Shown: piece by piece, positions 9,201 through 16,908 of the stretch | How the letters are laid out: each line of letters starts with the position of its first letter | Position numbering within the stretch: the stretch's first letter is position 1 | Source of the DNA: Nonomuraea guangzhouensis | GTDB taxonomy: Bacteria; Actinomycetota; Actinomycetes; Streptosporangiales; Streptosporangiaceae | Assembly (NCBI RefSeq): GCF_019396345.1 | Contig: NZ_JAHKRM010000035.1 | Coordinates: 1 to 64,000 of the forward strand | Length of the DNA stretch: 64,000 nt | Direction of reading: 5' to 3' | Notes under the pieces: generated by a model | Databases searched by the model: none | What the model was told of the DNA's origin: nothing | The model's input: only the letters and a program-made list of their open reading frames with translations | Translations under genes and position numbers: made by a program

Positions 9201-10184
9201 GTCACGAGATCCACCCCAATTAGCCTGCTCTACAGTGTGACGAAGCTGCGCCAAGTCTACTGAATACGGGATGCCGAGGTGCTCCACCACCACCTCAGGC
9301 AAGGAGGCCATTTCAATAGTGGTGCCATACGCCAACGCGATTATCAGGGCAAGTCGTTGCTCTCGGATTCTTTGGTTTCCTCGAAGTCGCTCATCCGACT
9401 GAAGTGTGCTCAGATACTCTGGATTGCAAACGTCGGGACCGCGTCGCAGGCCATGAAGCAGTTTACTCAGAGTATCGGGCTTGACGATTTCTTTCAGTGC
9501 ATTGCCAATTTGAAGCACGTCGTATAGCTCTTGAACCGAGGTCTGATAAGAGGATTCTTCGAGCCCTATAAGCCAGCGATGAAATAGCCACCAGCCGACT
9601 GTCTCTTCGACCTTTGGGCGCCGCAGCGCTCGTTGAACTAGTAGATCGTACCCTTCGACAAAAGTTTCGAAGTCTTGTCTTTCAATGCTTGCCTCGGGCA
9701 TCCGATTGAGCTTGGATGGATCGATTTTAGAGTAGCGCGCCGCAAGTCGTAGAGATTGCACTCGATACAAACAAGGCAAGATAACTAGAAGCGCCGCTTC
9801 AGCTGGGTAGAAGTCTACCGATGAGCCTCGGTCGGGCTCATCTAGCAGCCATTCTATACGTTCGAGAAACCGCGGTACAATGCCAGGGTCCTGCCATTGG
9901 TCGGAGATTAGCTGACGCTCTGCTTTGTCACGCAAATGCACTAGGCTCGACACAATTTCAACTACTTGTTGTCTGTGATGGGTTGCGTCACGTCCGCTGC
10001 TGACATGCTGCCAGACATCCGACTCCAGTACCAGAGATATCCAACTGTCCCGTGTCTCTGCTCCAGAGTCGGGATTTGATCCGCTGAAATAGACCGAAAG
10101 TTGTGCTGCTGTTCCAACCTGAACGACCGATCCTTCTACGGTACAATTCTCAACCACATTGCGGTTGTCTTTCTCTTGCGCCAC
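6249..10184 (-). CDS. Large HSP90-like (GHKL) ATPase of a probable conflict system
   Basis: A 1311-aa protein. A complete GHKL ATP-binding fold is visible: N-box RELYQNALDAC (421-431), G1 DNGIGM (473-478), G2 RFGIG (521-525) and the SGTKVRLYL strand (576-584), followed by an HSP90-like middle region. Residues 1-35 contain a short motif (ENCTVEGSVVQVGT) resembling the tail of the neighbouring 2-TM protein. The C-terminal ~450 residues are built of at least five related helical units (for example PPGHIAQSALKLGLPVDEVCSRLVRYGL and PPGFILAAAQELGLTPGAILDEL), like the wHTH-type repeats described next to HSP90-like domains in conflict systems. It probably acts as an ATP-driven sensor or switch. Low GC suggests transfer. 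Confidence 0.8.
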   Translation of the reverse strand: MAQEKDNRNVVENCTVEGSVVQVGTAAQLSVYFSGSNPDSGAETRDSWISLVLESDVWQHVSSGRDATHHRQQVVEIVSSLVHLRDKAERQLISDQWQDPGIVPRFLERIEWLLDEPDRGSSVDFYPAEAALLVILPCLYRVQSLRLAARYSKIDPSKLNRMPEASIERQDFETFVEGYDLLVQRALRRPKVEETVGWWLFHRWLIGLEESSYQTSVQELYDVLQIGNALKEIVKPDTLSKLLHGLRRGPDVCNPEYLSTLQSDERLRGNQRIREQRLALIIALAYGTTIEMASLPEVVVEHLGIPYSVDLAQLRHTVEQANWGGSRDLPVLRAECHHEAVIEALNEYTVRVDELLHAVHRTVRERINQPMPALPTRLSSHGVVPAEGVFDGWASFRLDERRIRDVLMGVELYKDSDMAVRELYQNALDACRYRRARTEYLDRTEDASYAYTGQIVFRQGLDEDGRHFLECCDNGIGMGDAELRGVFSSAGARFAEQPDFKLEVSRWNRLEPPVALFPNSRFGIGVLSYFMLADEIRVTTCRMSPAGTLGPLLRVSIFGPGNLFRIGTLTEKGSESGTKVRLYLKNLPDNDTDWSCVDVLKRLLGIAEFSTIVQHGDRQESWEPGQLYLRKQPSKERFGLNTYGRQTVWTGAPPGTQVIWCEEGGAILVDGLVVQPAIRRGVLSSTQSGLTGAVVNLSCAYAPERLSADRSQILNDISGQVRGLLAEATQALLVDSPLDFEWISRIAEGSVQLSDIITNAAIKKGHCIKFRDREIDIRIAGCLPGDASIVPPSNNKGRTNKGQPSWASIIGNVPDYILLWRLLAHRPNRTLSVLAEICPTINNVGCTLAAIPSDQLLLASRSEDSKYWHWHRGLASSITDGLAEVAERLEVSLQSSAERAAALGLHPFHPTGFSDSCTISRADLEILQGSGGRFVGEGESPTVQDLLLAESRTSLDIQEIVPRWRSLGIDVPESIVTVAINADDVLLMRNLGEGHSTWLDPTEVVPPGHIAQSALKLGLPVDEVCSRLVRYGLRISSEQALASSLSDATLKLLSRGLDGCWPWLSPEDQVPPGFILAAAQELGLTPGAILDELHMFGFSAPAALPAELRFDDLPLLQDGDEEFLQPPGPISYMHLLKKSADLNLPLCEFVDRLREYGFEILPHFPSELTALDEELLDVDGPCDWWSLSTADIMPFARLVIAARSLHRSPEELASRLMSFGIDTSCNKLPENLSFRDSVELLIDNEAGEEAFLYYRDKFSIQELLELSRKMRTTIPQVTIWLRELGVRVPDVEETIRAALARVPLAPLPESD

Positions 10185-10349
10185 GCTTCCCCCCCTCGGC
10201 TAAGAGGTTGAATTGCTAGATAACCGCTCTTCTTAGCTGTCTATTTCCAATGAAAGGCTGCACTTATTGGATGGGGCTATCGTAAGTTGACTCTCACTAT
10301 GAGCCTAGTCGATCCGTATGTGATACACAGGTTGAATCCGGAAGGTCAG

Positions 10350-10868
10350 TCATGTGTATGGCGGGGTGCCGAGGGCGAGTCTGGTCTGAGTCAGGAAGCC
10401 GGTGAGTAGGCGGGGCCGGTTTGGATCTTCTTCGCTTGCGCTTTGGATCCGGACGAGTCGGATCAGGTCGGTGACGGCGATGTTCGGCGCGATTCAGGTC
10501 GGGAGCATGGGCGGAAAGCTGGACGGTGCATATCCAGTCGGCGTGTTCGGCGGGCGAAGTTGGACAGCTGGCTGGCCAGACGCCCAATGGGTTTGTCCTA
10601 CAACCACGCCAAGGGTGCGCCCATGTGGTGCGGGTAGCCGTGTTCAGGGCTCGGGTAGTCGTACCAGGACATGGCCTTGGGCTCGCCCCTGGGAGCCGCA
10701 GTCGATGACAGGCTGGCGGAACAGGTGCGAGCACTCTCCGACCCCGTAGCGGACAAAGGCCATGTTGACGTGCGCGGCACCTTTGTCACGCACCGCAGGC
10801 CGAGTTCCGTGCGGTGCCCAGGTATGTCCTTCAGTGGCCTCAGCCCCTTCGGCCCACCTTGTCTTCAA
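10350..10868 (-). pseudogene. Degenerate IS630-family transposase
   Basis: Across three frames on the minus strand the order of an IS630 transposase can be followed. First comes WAPHGTRPAVRDKG then HVNMAF (the strand before the central catalytic region). Then VQLSAHAPDLNRAE, equivalent to LPAYSPxLNPxE with the catalytic Glu. Last is NRPRLLTGFLTQTRLALG, the usual C-terminus, ending at a stop at 10350-10352. At least two frameshifts interrupt it and the N-terminal HTH was not found. Ends of the element could not be defined. Confidence 0.6.
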
Positions 10869-11092
10869 GGCCGAAGCAGGCGCCCGGCTTCACTGCTGTG
10901 GTTTATCACCGACCTCGGCTACCCTTCCAGGCGGCGGTCGTTTCCTCGTACCACTCGATGGCCGGCCGATCCGGGGATCGAGCGGGCGAGAAGTCCCTCA
11001 TCTTCACCGTGGACCTGTTGTGGACCAGCAACGTCATCAGGAAGGTGTCCAGCAGCGTTTCTACAGGTCAGACGAGGCTTGGAAATGGGATG
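10869..11092. other. No intact gene; scrambled fragment before the att-like repeat
   Basis: No usable gene. One minus-strand frame reads about 45 protein-like residues (LDTFLMTLLVHNRSTVKMRD... ending EWYEETTAAW) without a start or family I can name. A TGTGGACC sequence at about 11021-11028 resembles those at the ends of the 166-bp repeats and could be an integrase-related repeat. Confidence 0.3.
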
Positions 11093-11258
11093 TGCAACCC
11101 TCTCCGGAGCCGGGTGCGTAAGTTCGAATCCTACAGGGGGCACACGATCTTGACCGGCGGTTTTGGCCGCTGAGCAGGGCAAACATCGCAGGTACGGGCG
11201 GGCCTCCACTCTCACGGAGTCCCGCCCGTTCTCGTTGACGGTCTCTGGTTGTGGACCA
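11093..11258 (+). repeat. 166-bp direct repeat, copy 1, with tRNA 3'-end (attachment-site-like)
   Basis: Nearly the same sequence recurs at 22675-22840, also 166 bp. The first 50 bases look like the 3' part of a tRNA gene (T-loop GTTCGAATCC and an acceptor strand GGGGGCAC), but no 5' half is present. In this copy the T-stem has one mismatch (GTAAG against CCTAC). The repeat goes on with a hairpin, arms ACGGGCGGG (11194-11202) and CCCGCCCGT (11221-11229), that may terminate transcription, and ends in GGTTGTGGACCA. Integrases of actinobacterial integrative elements and phages recombine at tRNA 3' ends, so this is probably an att scar. Confidence 0.7.
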
Positions 11259-11473
11259 TCTGTGGGACCTTGATCCAACTGGCGTACCGCCGCTCAGTTG
11301 TTCATGGCTCCGACCGTTGAGACTCCGCACCGACGATCAGCACACCAGGATCCGCCACGGCCCGTCAGCCCTCAGGTGCTGTGGCACACCATCGAGGCGA
11401 CAGATTACGCGCCTCTGCGATCCTGACCGAGTCCGCTCCGGGCCTCCTGGAGAGTCGAAGTAGGCGGCAGGGC

Positions 11474-12802
11474 TCAGGTCGCGATAGGCAGTGACAAGAC
11501 CAGTCGGACCCCTCGCTGGAGCGGCTCGGCCCGCACCGTGCCATCGTGCGCCTCGGCGATCTGCCGCACGATGGCCAGGCCGAGCCCCGAGCCGGGCAGC
11601 GACCGGGCCGCATCGGCACGGTAGAAACGGTCGAAGACGAAGGGCAGGTCCTCCGGCGCGATGCCGGGCCCCTGGTCGGCGACCGACAGCGTGCCGGCCG
11701 GATCCACCCGCACCAGCACCTCGCCACCCGGCGGGCTCCACTTGATCGCGTTGTCGACCAGGTTGGCGGCGGCGCGTTCGACGGCGTCCGGGTCCGCGGA
11801 CACCAGGCACTCGTCGAGTTCGCCCAGCAGCCGCACGTTCCGCACCCGCGCTCGCGCCCTCTCCAGCACGCGCTCGGCCACCAGGTCCAGGCGGACGTCC
11901 TCGATGTGGATCTGGACGTCGCCGTACCTCGCCAGTTCAACCAGATCGTTAACCAATACCCGCAGCTCCCCGGTCTGCGCGCGGGCCTCCCGTACCAGGG
12001 CCGGCGCCTGCGGGTCGGCGGTGCCGCGCCCTTCGCCCAGCAATTCCAGATTGGTGATGAGGCTGGTCAGCGGGGTACGTAGCTCGTGCGACGCGTCGGC
12101 GACCAGGCGCCGCTGGGCCAGCAGCGACTCGTTCAGCGCGCCCGTCATCGTGGTGAAGGAGCGGGCCAGCCGGGCGACCTCGTCGCGCCCGCTGCCGTCC
12201 AGGCCGCCGGCGGTGAGCGTACGGGTGGCGGTGACGCGCTCGACCACGTCGGTCAGGCGGCCGATGGGGCGCAGTACCCGCCCCGCCAGCAGCCGCGCGC
12301 CTATCCCTGCGATCAGCGCGCCGCCCAGCGTCAGCGCCGCCAGCAGCAGCTTCAACCGGTTCAGGGTCGCGTCGTCCCGATCCAGCGGAAACGCGGTGCG
12401 TACCAGCGCCTGGTCGATCTCGTCCAGCGGAGCCGTGTAGAGGCGGTAGCGCACCCCAAGGTAGCTCGTGTCCTGGAAGTACGGGGAACTCCTGCCCGCC
12501 GCGACCTCGGCGTCCCTGACGGTGAGCGGGACGAAGCCACCCAACGCCCCCGGCTCCACCGGAGGCGGGACGAACTGCAGCAGCGTGTTGCCTGCGGTGA
12601 CCGGGCTCGTGGGCAGCGGCGCGGACGTGACCTTCAACGTCTTCAGCAGTCGGGGCACCTGGACCGCGGCCAGTATCAGCTCTCCGTCGTGCTGGCCGGC
12701 CAGGCCGGCCGCCGTCGACGGATACAGCACCAGCGAGGCCGCCAGCAGCGCGGCCGCCACCACGGCCGCCCCCGCCAGTGCGACCCTGGTACGCAGCTTC
12801 AC
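11474..12802 (-). CDS. Two-component sensor histidine kinase (HAMP-HisKA-HATPase)
   Basis: A 442-aa kinase starting at GTG 12802, whose first bases overlap the response regulator stop (GTGA). It has a TM helix at residues 5-27, an extracytoplasmic sensor of about 120 aa, a second TM leading into HAMP (LLAGRVLRPIGRLTDVVERV), the H-box VADASHELRTPLTSL, N-box ANLVDNAIKWSP, G1 DQGPGI, F-box FVFDRFYRAD and G2 GSGLGLAI. This is the usual architecture of OmpR-type partner kinases (MprB/TcrY-like). Signal unknown. Confidence 0.9.
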   Translation of the reverse strand: MKLRTRVALAGAAVVAAALLAASLVLYPSTAAGLAGQHDGELILAAVQVPRLLKTLKVTSAPLPTSPVTAGNTLLQFVPPPVEPGALGGFVPLTVRDAEVAAGRSSPYFQDTSYLGVRYRLYTAPLDEIDQALVRTAFPLDRDDATLNRLKLLLAALTLGGALIAGIGARLLAGRVLRPIGRLTDVVERVTATRTLTAGGLDGSGRDEVARLARSFTTMTGALNESLLAQRRLVADASHELRTPLTSLITNLELLGEGRGTADPQAPALVREARAQTGELRVLVNDLVELARYGDVQIHIEDVRLDLVAERVLERARARVRNVRLLGELDECLVSADPDAVERAAANLVDNAIKWSPPGGEVLVRVDPAGTLSVADQGPGIAPEDLPFVFDRFYRADAARSLPGSGLGLAIVRQIAEAHDGTVRAEPLQRGVRLVLSLPIAT

Positions 12803-13470
12803 GGCTCCTCCCGCAGGACGTAACCGAGCCCGCGCACCGTCTGGATCAACCGCGGCTCGTCCCCGGCCTCCAGCTTGGCCCGCAGATAGCTGATGTAGAC
12901 CCACAGCGCGTTGGAGGACTGGCCGAAGTCGTACCCCCAGACCGCGTCGAAGATCACCTCGCGGCTCAGCACCCGGTTCGGGTTGCGCAGGAACATCTTG
13001 AGCAGGGTGTACTCGGTCCTGGTCAGGTCGAGCACCCGCGCACCGCGGGAGGCCCGGCAGGCCTGGGTGTCCAGTTTCAGGTCGGCGAAGTGCAACACCT
13101 CGTCCACCGCGCCGCTGCGCCGCAGCAAGGCGCGCAACCGGGCCCGCAGTTCCTCCAGCGCGAATGGCTTGACCAGGTAGTCGTCGGCCCCGGCGTCCAG
13201 CCCGGCCACCCGGTCGGTGACCAGGTCGCGAGCTGTGAGCATCAGGATCGGCGTACGGTCGCCGCCCGCCCGGAGCCGGCGGCACACCTCCAGGCCGTCC
13301 AGTACGGGCATCATGATGTCCAGCACCACCGCGTCCTGCCGCCCGCCGCCGGCGACCTCCAGAGCGCGGAGGCCGTCGGCGGCGGTGGTCACGTGATATC
13401 CCTCGCGGGCGAGTGCCCGCGTGAGCGAGCGGCGCACCGCCTCGTCGTCATCGGCCACAAGGACGTGCAT
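12799..13470 (-). CDS. OmpR/PhoB-family response regulator
   Basis: A 223-aa protein with a receiver domain (acidic pair DDD at 7-9, phosphoacceptor Asp in VVLDIMMP, Thr in MLTARD, Lys in YLVKPF) and a C-terminal winged helix with the typical ending LIQTVRGLGYVLRE. It is transcribed ahead of, and overlaps by 4 bp, the kinase, so the pair is an operon. A secreted-protein gene lies 48 bp upstream on the same strand and may belong to the same transcript. Confidence 0.92.
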   Translation of the reverse strand: MHVLVADDDEAVRRSLTRALAREGYHVTTAADGLRALEVAGGGRQDAVVLDIMMPVLDGLEVCRRLRAGGDRTPILMLTARDLVTDRVAGLDAGADDYLVKPFALEELRARLRALLRRSGAVDEVLHFADLKLDTQACRASRGARVLDLTRTEYTLLKMFLRNPNRVLSREVIFDAVWGYDFGQSSNALWVYISYLRAKLEAGDEPRLIQTVRGLGYVLREEP

Positions 13471-13518
13471 GATGACACTCTCCTAGATGAACCTCGCCGC
13501 CGCCCACCCGCCGGAGGA

Positions 13519-14076
13519 TCAGGAGCCCGGCTTCGTGGCGGGGCTCGGCGTGAGGTCCTTCGGTGCGTGCCCCAGCTTGAACGCGGTCAGCGCCTCTTTC
13601 AGCCGATTCGTCGACACGCCGAGGCGCTCGGCCACCGCGGCGAACTCCGGCGAGTCCGGCCTTATCCCGCCCTGTTCGCCGAGCCGAATCAGCCCGTCCG
13701 CAGCGGTGGCCGCCCGATCGAGGCCGACTCCCAGCGCGTCAGCCAGCGCCTGGGTCAGCTTTTTCGAGTCGATGGGCGAGGGCTGCTTGTCGTCGGCCCG
13801 CTTCTGCGGATCGACGGACCCGGGCTCTCTCATGCCGGTCGTGCAATCGACCGCGTCCTTGCCGGGGTCGTCCGCCTTGGCCCGGTCCGACTTGATCGCG
13901 TCATCCTTGGCCGCCTGCTCCTTCAGCTTCGCCAGGTCGGCGGGTGAGCACGTCACGGTCTGGGCGCACGGTTCACCGGTGGGGCTCGGCTGGGGTGAGG
14001 CGGCCAGCGCCCCCGATCCGCCGAGCACCAGCACCGCGACCATCCCGGCGGCCAGCCCTGCCTTTCGTCGGTCCAT
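13519..14076 (-). CDS. Secreted hypothetical protein preceding the two-component system
   Basis: A 185-aa protein. The ATG at 14076 follows a GGAGGAG site; a longer frame exists but lacks one. Residues 1-27 form a Sec signal peptide (MDRRKAG, hydrophobic core, cleavage near ALAA-S). The mature part is hydrophilic with Cys residues in PCAQTVTC and DCTTG and a helical end (LTQALADALGVGLDRAATAADGLIRLGEQGG...) resembling the repetitive helical tails of other actinomycete exported proteins. Its position before an OmpR-type pair suggests it could be a target or accessory sensor; that is inference. Confidence 0.75.
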   Translation of the reverse strand: MDRRKAGLAAGMVAVLVLGGSGALAASPQPSPTGEPCAQTVTCSPADLAKLKEQAAKDDAIKSDRAKADDPGKDAVDCTTGMREPGSVDPQKRADDKQPSPIDSKKLTQALADALGVGLDRAATAADGLIRLGEQGGIRPDSPEFAAVAERLGVSTNRLKEALTAFKLGHAPKDLTPSPATKPGS

Positions 14077-14190
14077 GTCGCTCCTCCTCCCGAGCGGCCG
14101 GCGCCTCCGGCTGCTGCTGCCAGCCAACTCGGGCCACCTTCACCGATCCGTCGGCGAACCTTAGAAAAGCCCTATAGGCGAATAAGTCAC

Positions 14191-14268
14191 GACCGGCGAG
14201 CCCAGGTGGCAGCCCTGCTCGCTCAGGATTCGAAAGTGACCGGGACCGCGCTCGCCCGAGCGCTCGGG
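14191..14268 (+). repeat. Fragment duplicated from the DUF2637 gene at 39.2 kb
   Basis: 78 bases match 39171-39248 with only about 4 differences. In the intact gene they encode the start of the C-terminal HTH-like segment (RRAQVAALLAQDPKMTGTALARALG). Here no frame continues on either side, so this is a broken gene piece left by an old recombination or transposition. Confidence 0.75.
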
Positions 14269-14280
14269 CGAGCGCGGTCC
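14243..14280. repeat. Perfect 38-bp palindrome
   Basis: GGACCGCGCTCGCCCGAGC is followed directly by its exact reverse complement, with no spacer. The left arm belongs to the DUF2637-derived fragment; the right arm is unique to this site and is not present at 39.2 kb. Such a structure would form a cruciform or a very stable RNA hairpin. It has no T-run, so it is not a classical terminator. Confidence 0.85.
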
Positions 14281-14447
14281 ACCAGGGCTCAGCTTGGGCG
14301 GGCCTTGAGCACCCATTGGCGAGCCGGACGCTGCCCCTCCTCCGCACCGATCCTGCCGAGCGGCGACGACAGGCCATTGCCGCCCGTCGGTCCCGCTCGC
14401 CGTCCCTCACCCGGTACCCTCGGCCGGGCGCAGCTCGCGGGCGGAGG

Positions 14448-14718
14448 CTACATCTTCACGAACCTCTGCGAAATCAGCTGCTCGACGAGGAATGCCTTAG
14501 TCGTTGCGGCATCTGCAGAGGGCACCTCGATTGTGATGGTGGCGTGGTCGTCGTGGTTTTCGCGCGAAGACGGTGTCGTCTTGATCTTTGTACCGGGGGC
14601 AGGTCGCCAAGATGGCGCGCACCACCTCCGTGGGACGGTATCCGGTACCGGTTCGGGTTGGGCGCGTCGTGCACCGTGCCGGACGCCTGACGCCTGCCCG
14701 CGGCACGCCGGGTGTCAT
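14448..14718 (-). pseudogene. Decayed unknown gene
   Basis: Two minus-strand frames read as protein-like stretches that join through a one-base shift near 14565: GYRPTEVVRAILATCPRYKD then DTVFAR, followed by NHDDHATITIEV, PSADAATTKAFLVEQLISQRF and a stop at 14448-14450. I do not recognise the family. Upstream on the same strand (about 14720-14820) a further protein-like piece (WHLNVKARMEKLAVAHNWPKA) may belong to the same or another relic. Confidence 0.4.
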
Positions 14719-14903
14719 GGATGCTCGTCTGGTCCTTCCAGCCGCGAAGCGCTTGACGCTCGCTGGCCTTGGGCCAGTTGTGGGCCACAGCCAGCTTCTC
14801 CATCCGGGCCTTTACGTTGAGATGCCAGTTGCACACCGCGTCTGGGTTGACGTTGACTGCGGCCAAACACGAGGCGTGGGTTGTTCCGCCACCCGCCGCG
14901 CCT

Positions 14904-15236
14904 TCAGGAGACGCGTAGCCGCGATAACGCTGTGGGCTCTTTGCGTGCTCTTCGGTTGCGGCGCCTGAATTTAGCGGCGGCACGGGTTTGGTCTATAAGG
15001 TGTTCCTTCTCGTGCTCGGCGAGGAGAGCTACCCAGATGGAACGCGCCTGCTGATAGAGCCCTCTTCCCATCTCCCCGTAGCCCTCCGGCCGCTTGGCCC
15101 GGAGGATCAGGAACTCGCCTCCCTGGCAGGCCCACTCGTACGCCCCACAGCATGAGGTCTCCGTGATCCGAATGCGGTCCCTTGGCCGAAGCAGGGACTC
15201 CCACCGTGGTGCAGGCAGATCAGGAAGCTGGACCAC
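14904..15236 (-). CDS. Conserved small hypothetical protein B (copy 2)
   Basis: A 110-aa protein from GTG 15236. Residues about 6-60 (APRWESLLRPRDRIRITETSCCGAYEWACQGGEF...) match the product of 4443-4805 at most positions, including the CC pair, while the basic tail differs. The gene overlaps gene A by 17 bp. Function unknown; conservation of two physically coupled genes in both copies argues for a common role. Confidence 0.75.
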   Translation of the reverse strand: MVQLPDLPAPRWESLLRPRDRIRITETSCCGAYEWACQGGEFLILRAKRPEGYGEMGRGLYQQARSIWVALLAEHEKEHLIDQTRAAAKFRRRNRRARKEPTALSRLRVS

Positions 15237-15495
15237 GACACGTCGCTTCGACGGCGTACGCCTGCAGGTAGCGGTAGACGCTCCGGCGACTCCGCTGCCA
15301 CGTGCAGGCAAAGGCGAGTTCCAGGGACGTGTGGGCCACCAACTTCTGCTGAAGGCCACAGGCGATCTCCTCGGTGGCCAGTTTGGGCAGCGGCCTTGCA
15401 CGCCAATCGCCGAGAGGGTCACGCCAGACGTAGAAGCGTCTGAACGCGTCCAGCAGGTCCGGGTCAGGCACAGCTGAGTGGGCCATCGTGGACAT
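15220..15495 (-). CDS. Conserved small hypothetical protein A (copy 2)
   Basis: A 91-aa protein if started at ATG 15495 (ATG 15486 is an alternative; neither has a strong ribosome site). FRRFYVWRDPLGDWRARPLPKLATEEI and LELAFACTWQRSRRSVYRYLQAYA match copy 1. It lies in a unit with protein B and, a little further upstream, an ATPase-like regulator and a divergent GntR gene. Confidence 0.7.
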   Translation of the reverse strand: MSTMAHSAVPDPDLLDAFRRFYVWRDPLGDWRARPLPKLATEEIACGLQQKLVAHTSLELAFACTWQRSRRSVYRYLQAYAVEATCRGPAS

Positions 15496-15611
15496 GTCGT
15501 CAGCGAGGTGTGTAGCCCTGTCGTGGGCGTTTCGTGGTTCTGCCAGGCCACGAATGGCGGTCGTCGCCTGTTCGTTCGCCCGCGAGCGCCTGTTCAAGCC
15601 GGCGTCTGTTC

Positions 15612-16076
15612 TTAGCTCCCGGCTTGCCTTGCCCCCGTGGTCATTGCCGGGGGGTCATGGCGCGCCTCACTACGCTTGCGCAGGATGACCCATGTCCGAT
15701 GCCCGCTGTGGTCGCCGGACGCGCCGAAGGATATGGCGGCGCTGGATAGTTCGGCTGTCTCGAAGCCCCCGGTGTCGTCGAAACCGCCCGGATCGTGGAC
15801 CTCGATGCGCAGGCTGTCGGGAGTCACGTCGATCTGTGTGTGGATGAGTTCGTTTCGCTTGGTGCGCCGGATGGCAGCAGACACCAGAGCGCGGGTGGCT
15901 TGCTCGGCGTCGCTTGCGAGATCCGGGTGTTCAGTCTGGGCGACAGCGCGTGCCCAGTGGCCGACACTCTCGATGCACGTGTCGGCGGGGGATAGAGACA
16001 GCCGGTACACCACGCAACCTTCTGTGTAGGTTCGGTATCTGTCCGTAAGCTTGAAGCTTGCTGGTAAGGCTGTCAC
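15612..16076 (-). CDS. Anti-sigma-factor-like (RsbW-type) ATP-binding protein, degenerate
   Basis: A 154-aa protein. The arrangement resembles HATPase_c_2 regulators: an N-terminal beta hairpin (YRLSLSPADTCIESVGHWARAVA), a helix with DLASDAEQATRALVSAAIRRTK where the N-box normally has E-L-x-x-N, then IEVHDPGGF in the place of the G1 box. The N-box Asn is missing, so ATP binding is doubtful. Its GTG start is only 9 bp from the GTG of the divergent GntR gene. Such proteins commonly accompany GntR or XRE genes in actinomycetes; partner unknown. Confidence 0.55.
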   Translation of the reverse strand: MTALPASFKLTDRYRTYTEGCVVYRLSLSPADTCIESVGHWARAVAQTEHPDLASDAEQATRALVSAAIRRTKRNELIHTQIDVTPDSLRIEVHDPGGFDDTGGFETAELSSAAISFGASGDHSGHRTWVILRKRSEARHDPPAMTTGARQAGS

Positions 16077-16085
16077 GCTACCGGC

Positions 16086-16895
16086 GTGGATCGAGATGCT
16101 GATCGCCCCATGTATCTCCGCGTAGCAGACACGTTGCGCAGGAGGATCGCGTCAGGGGAATTTCAGGAAGGCGATCGCCTTCCGTCTGTGCCGAGCCTGG
16201 CGACCGATTTGGGCATCTCGCGCTCGACGGCTGCTGAGGCGCTGAAGGTGCTCATCTCCGAAGGCCTCGCCGTTGCTCGATCCGGCTCGGGCACTTATGT
16301 CCGTCTGCCCCGGGAGCCGCAACGGATGATCCGCGCGTGGCATCGTGCGACCCCGTACGGCTCGCCGTTCAGGCAGGACATGGAGCGGCAGGGCCGTGAG
16401 GCCGGCTGGACCTACAAGTCACAGACGATCCAGGCCCCACCAGAGATTCGCGACCGTCTGGGCCTTGATGAGCACGGGGGAGACGTGGAAGACGTGGTGC
16501 GAACTGACTATGTCTTCTTGGCCGATGGGGAGCCGGTCATGCTCTCGACCAGTTGGGAACCGCTCGGAGTTACCCGTGGGACGCCGATCGTGTTGCCGGA
16601 GGACGGGATGTTGGCCGGTCGCGGAGTGGCCGAGCGCATGCTGAGCATCGGCATGCCCATTGACGACTGGGTGGAAGAGGTCGCGGCACGGCTCGGGACG
16701 GCCGAGGAGTGCGAGCGTCTGCAGCACCCGCCCGGCTCGATCATGGTGACGATTCAACGTACGTACTACGCCGGGGAGACGCAGGTAGAGACGGCAGACA
16801 TCGTGGTACCGGCCGACCGGTTCGCACTGGTCTACAGCGGCAAGATGGGTCGTGCCTCAGTCTCCGACAAGCTATCCGCCGGGGAGGGCGCCTGA
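16086..16895 (+). CDS. GntR/UTRA (HutC-type) transcriptional regulator
   Basis: A 269-aa protein with wHTH at about 5-75 (MYLRVADTLRRRIASGEFQEGDRLPSVPSLATDLGISRSTAAEALKVL) and a UTRA ligand domain at about 95-250, including TDYVFLADGEPVMLSTSWEPL and the closing ADIVVPADRFALVYS. GTG 16086 is the longest start; ATG 16110 is possible. It is head-to-head with the RsbW-like gene, and the A/B module lies beyond that. It is followed by a hairpin at 16909-16928. Confidence 0.85.
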   Translation: MDRDADRPMYLRVADTLRRRIASGEFQEGDRLPSVPSLATDLGISRSTAAEALKVLISEGLAVARSGSGTYVRLPREPQRMIRAWHRATPYGSPFRQDMERQGREAGWTYKSQTIQAPPEIRDRLGLDEHGGDVEDVVRTDYVFLADGEPVMLSTSWEPLGVTRGTPIVLPEDGMLAGRGVAERMLSIGMPIDDWVEEVAARLGTAEECERLQHPPGSIMVTIQRTYYAGETQVETADIVVPADRFALVYSGKMGRASVSDKLSAGEGA

Positions 16896-16908
16896 TCTCG
16901 GCTCGCGA

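Noticed and set aside
11093..11258. Antisense frames across the two 166-bp repeats that read like short conserved proteins (VGFEPTH, CRIRTYA)
   Set aside because: These are the well-known false translations of tRNA 3' ends, not genes.
12778..13947. Long plus-strand frame opposite the two-component genes
   Set aside because: Shadow of the response regulator and secreted protein genes; composition is rich in Gln/Arg/His from antisense GC codons.
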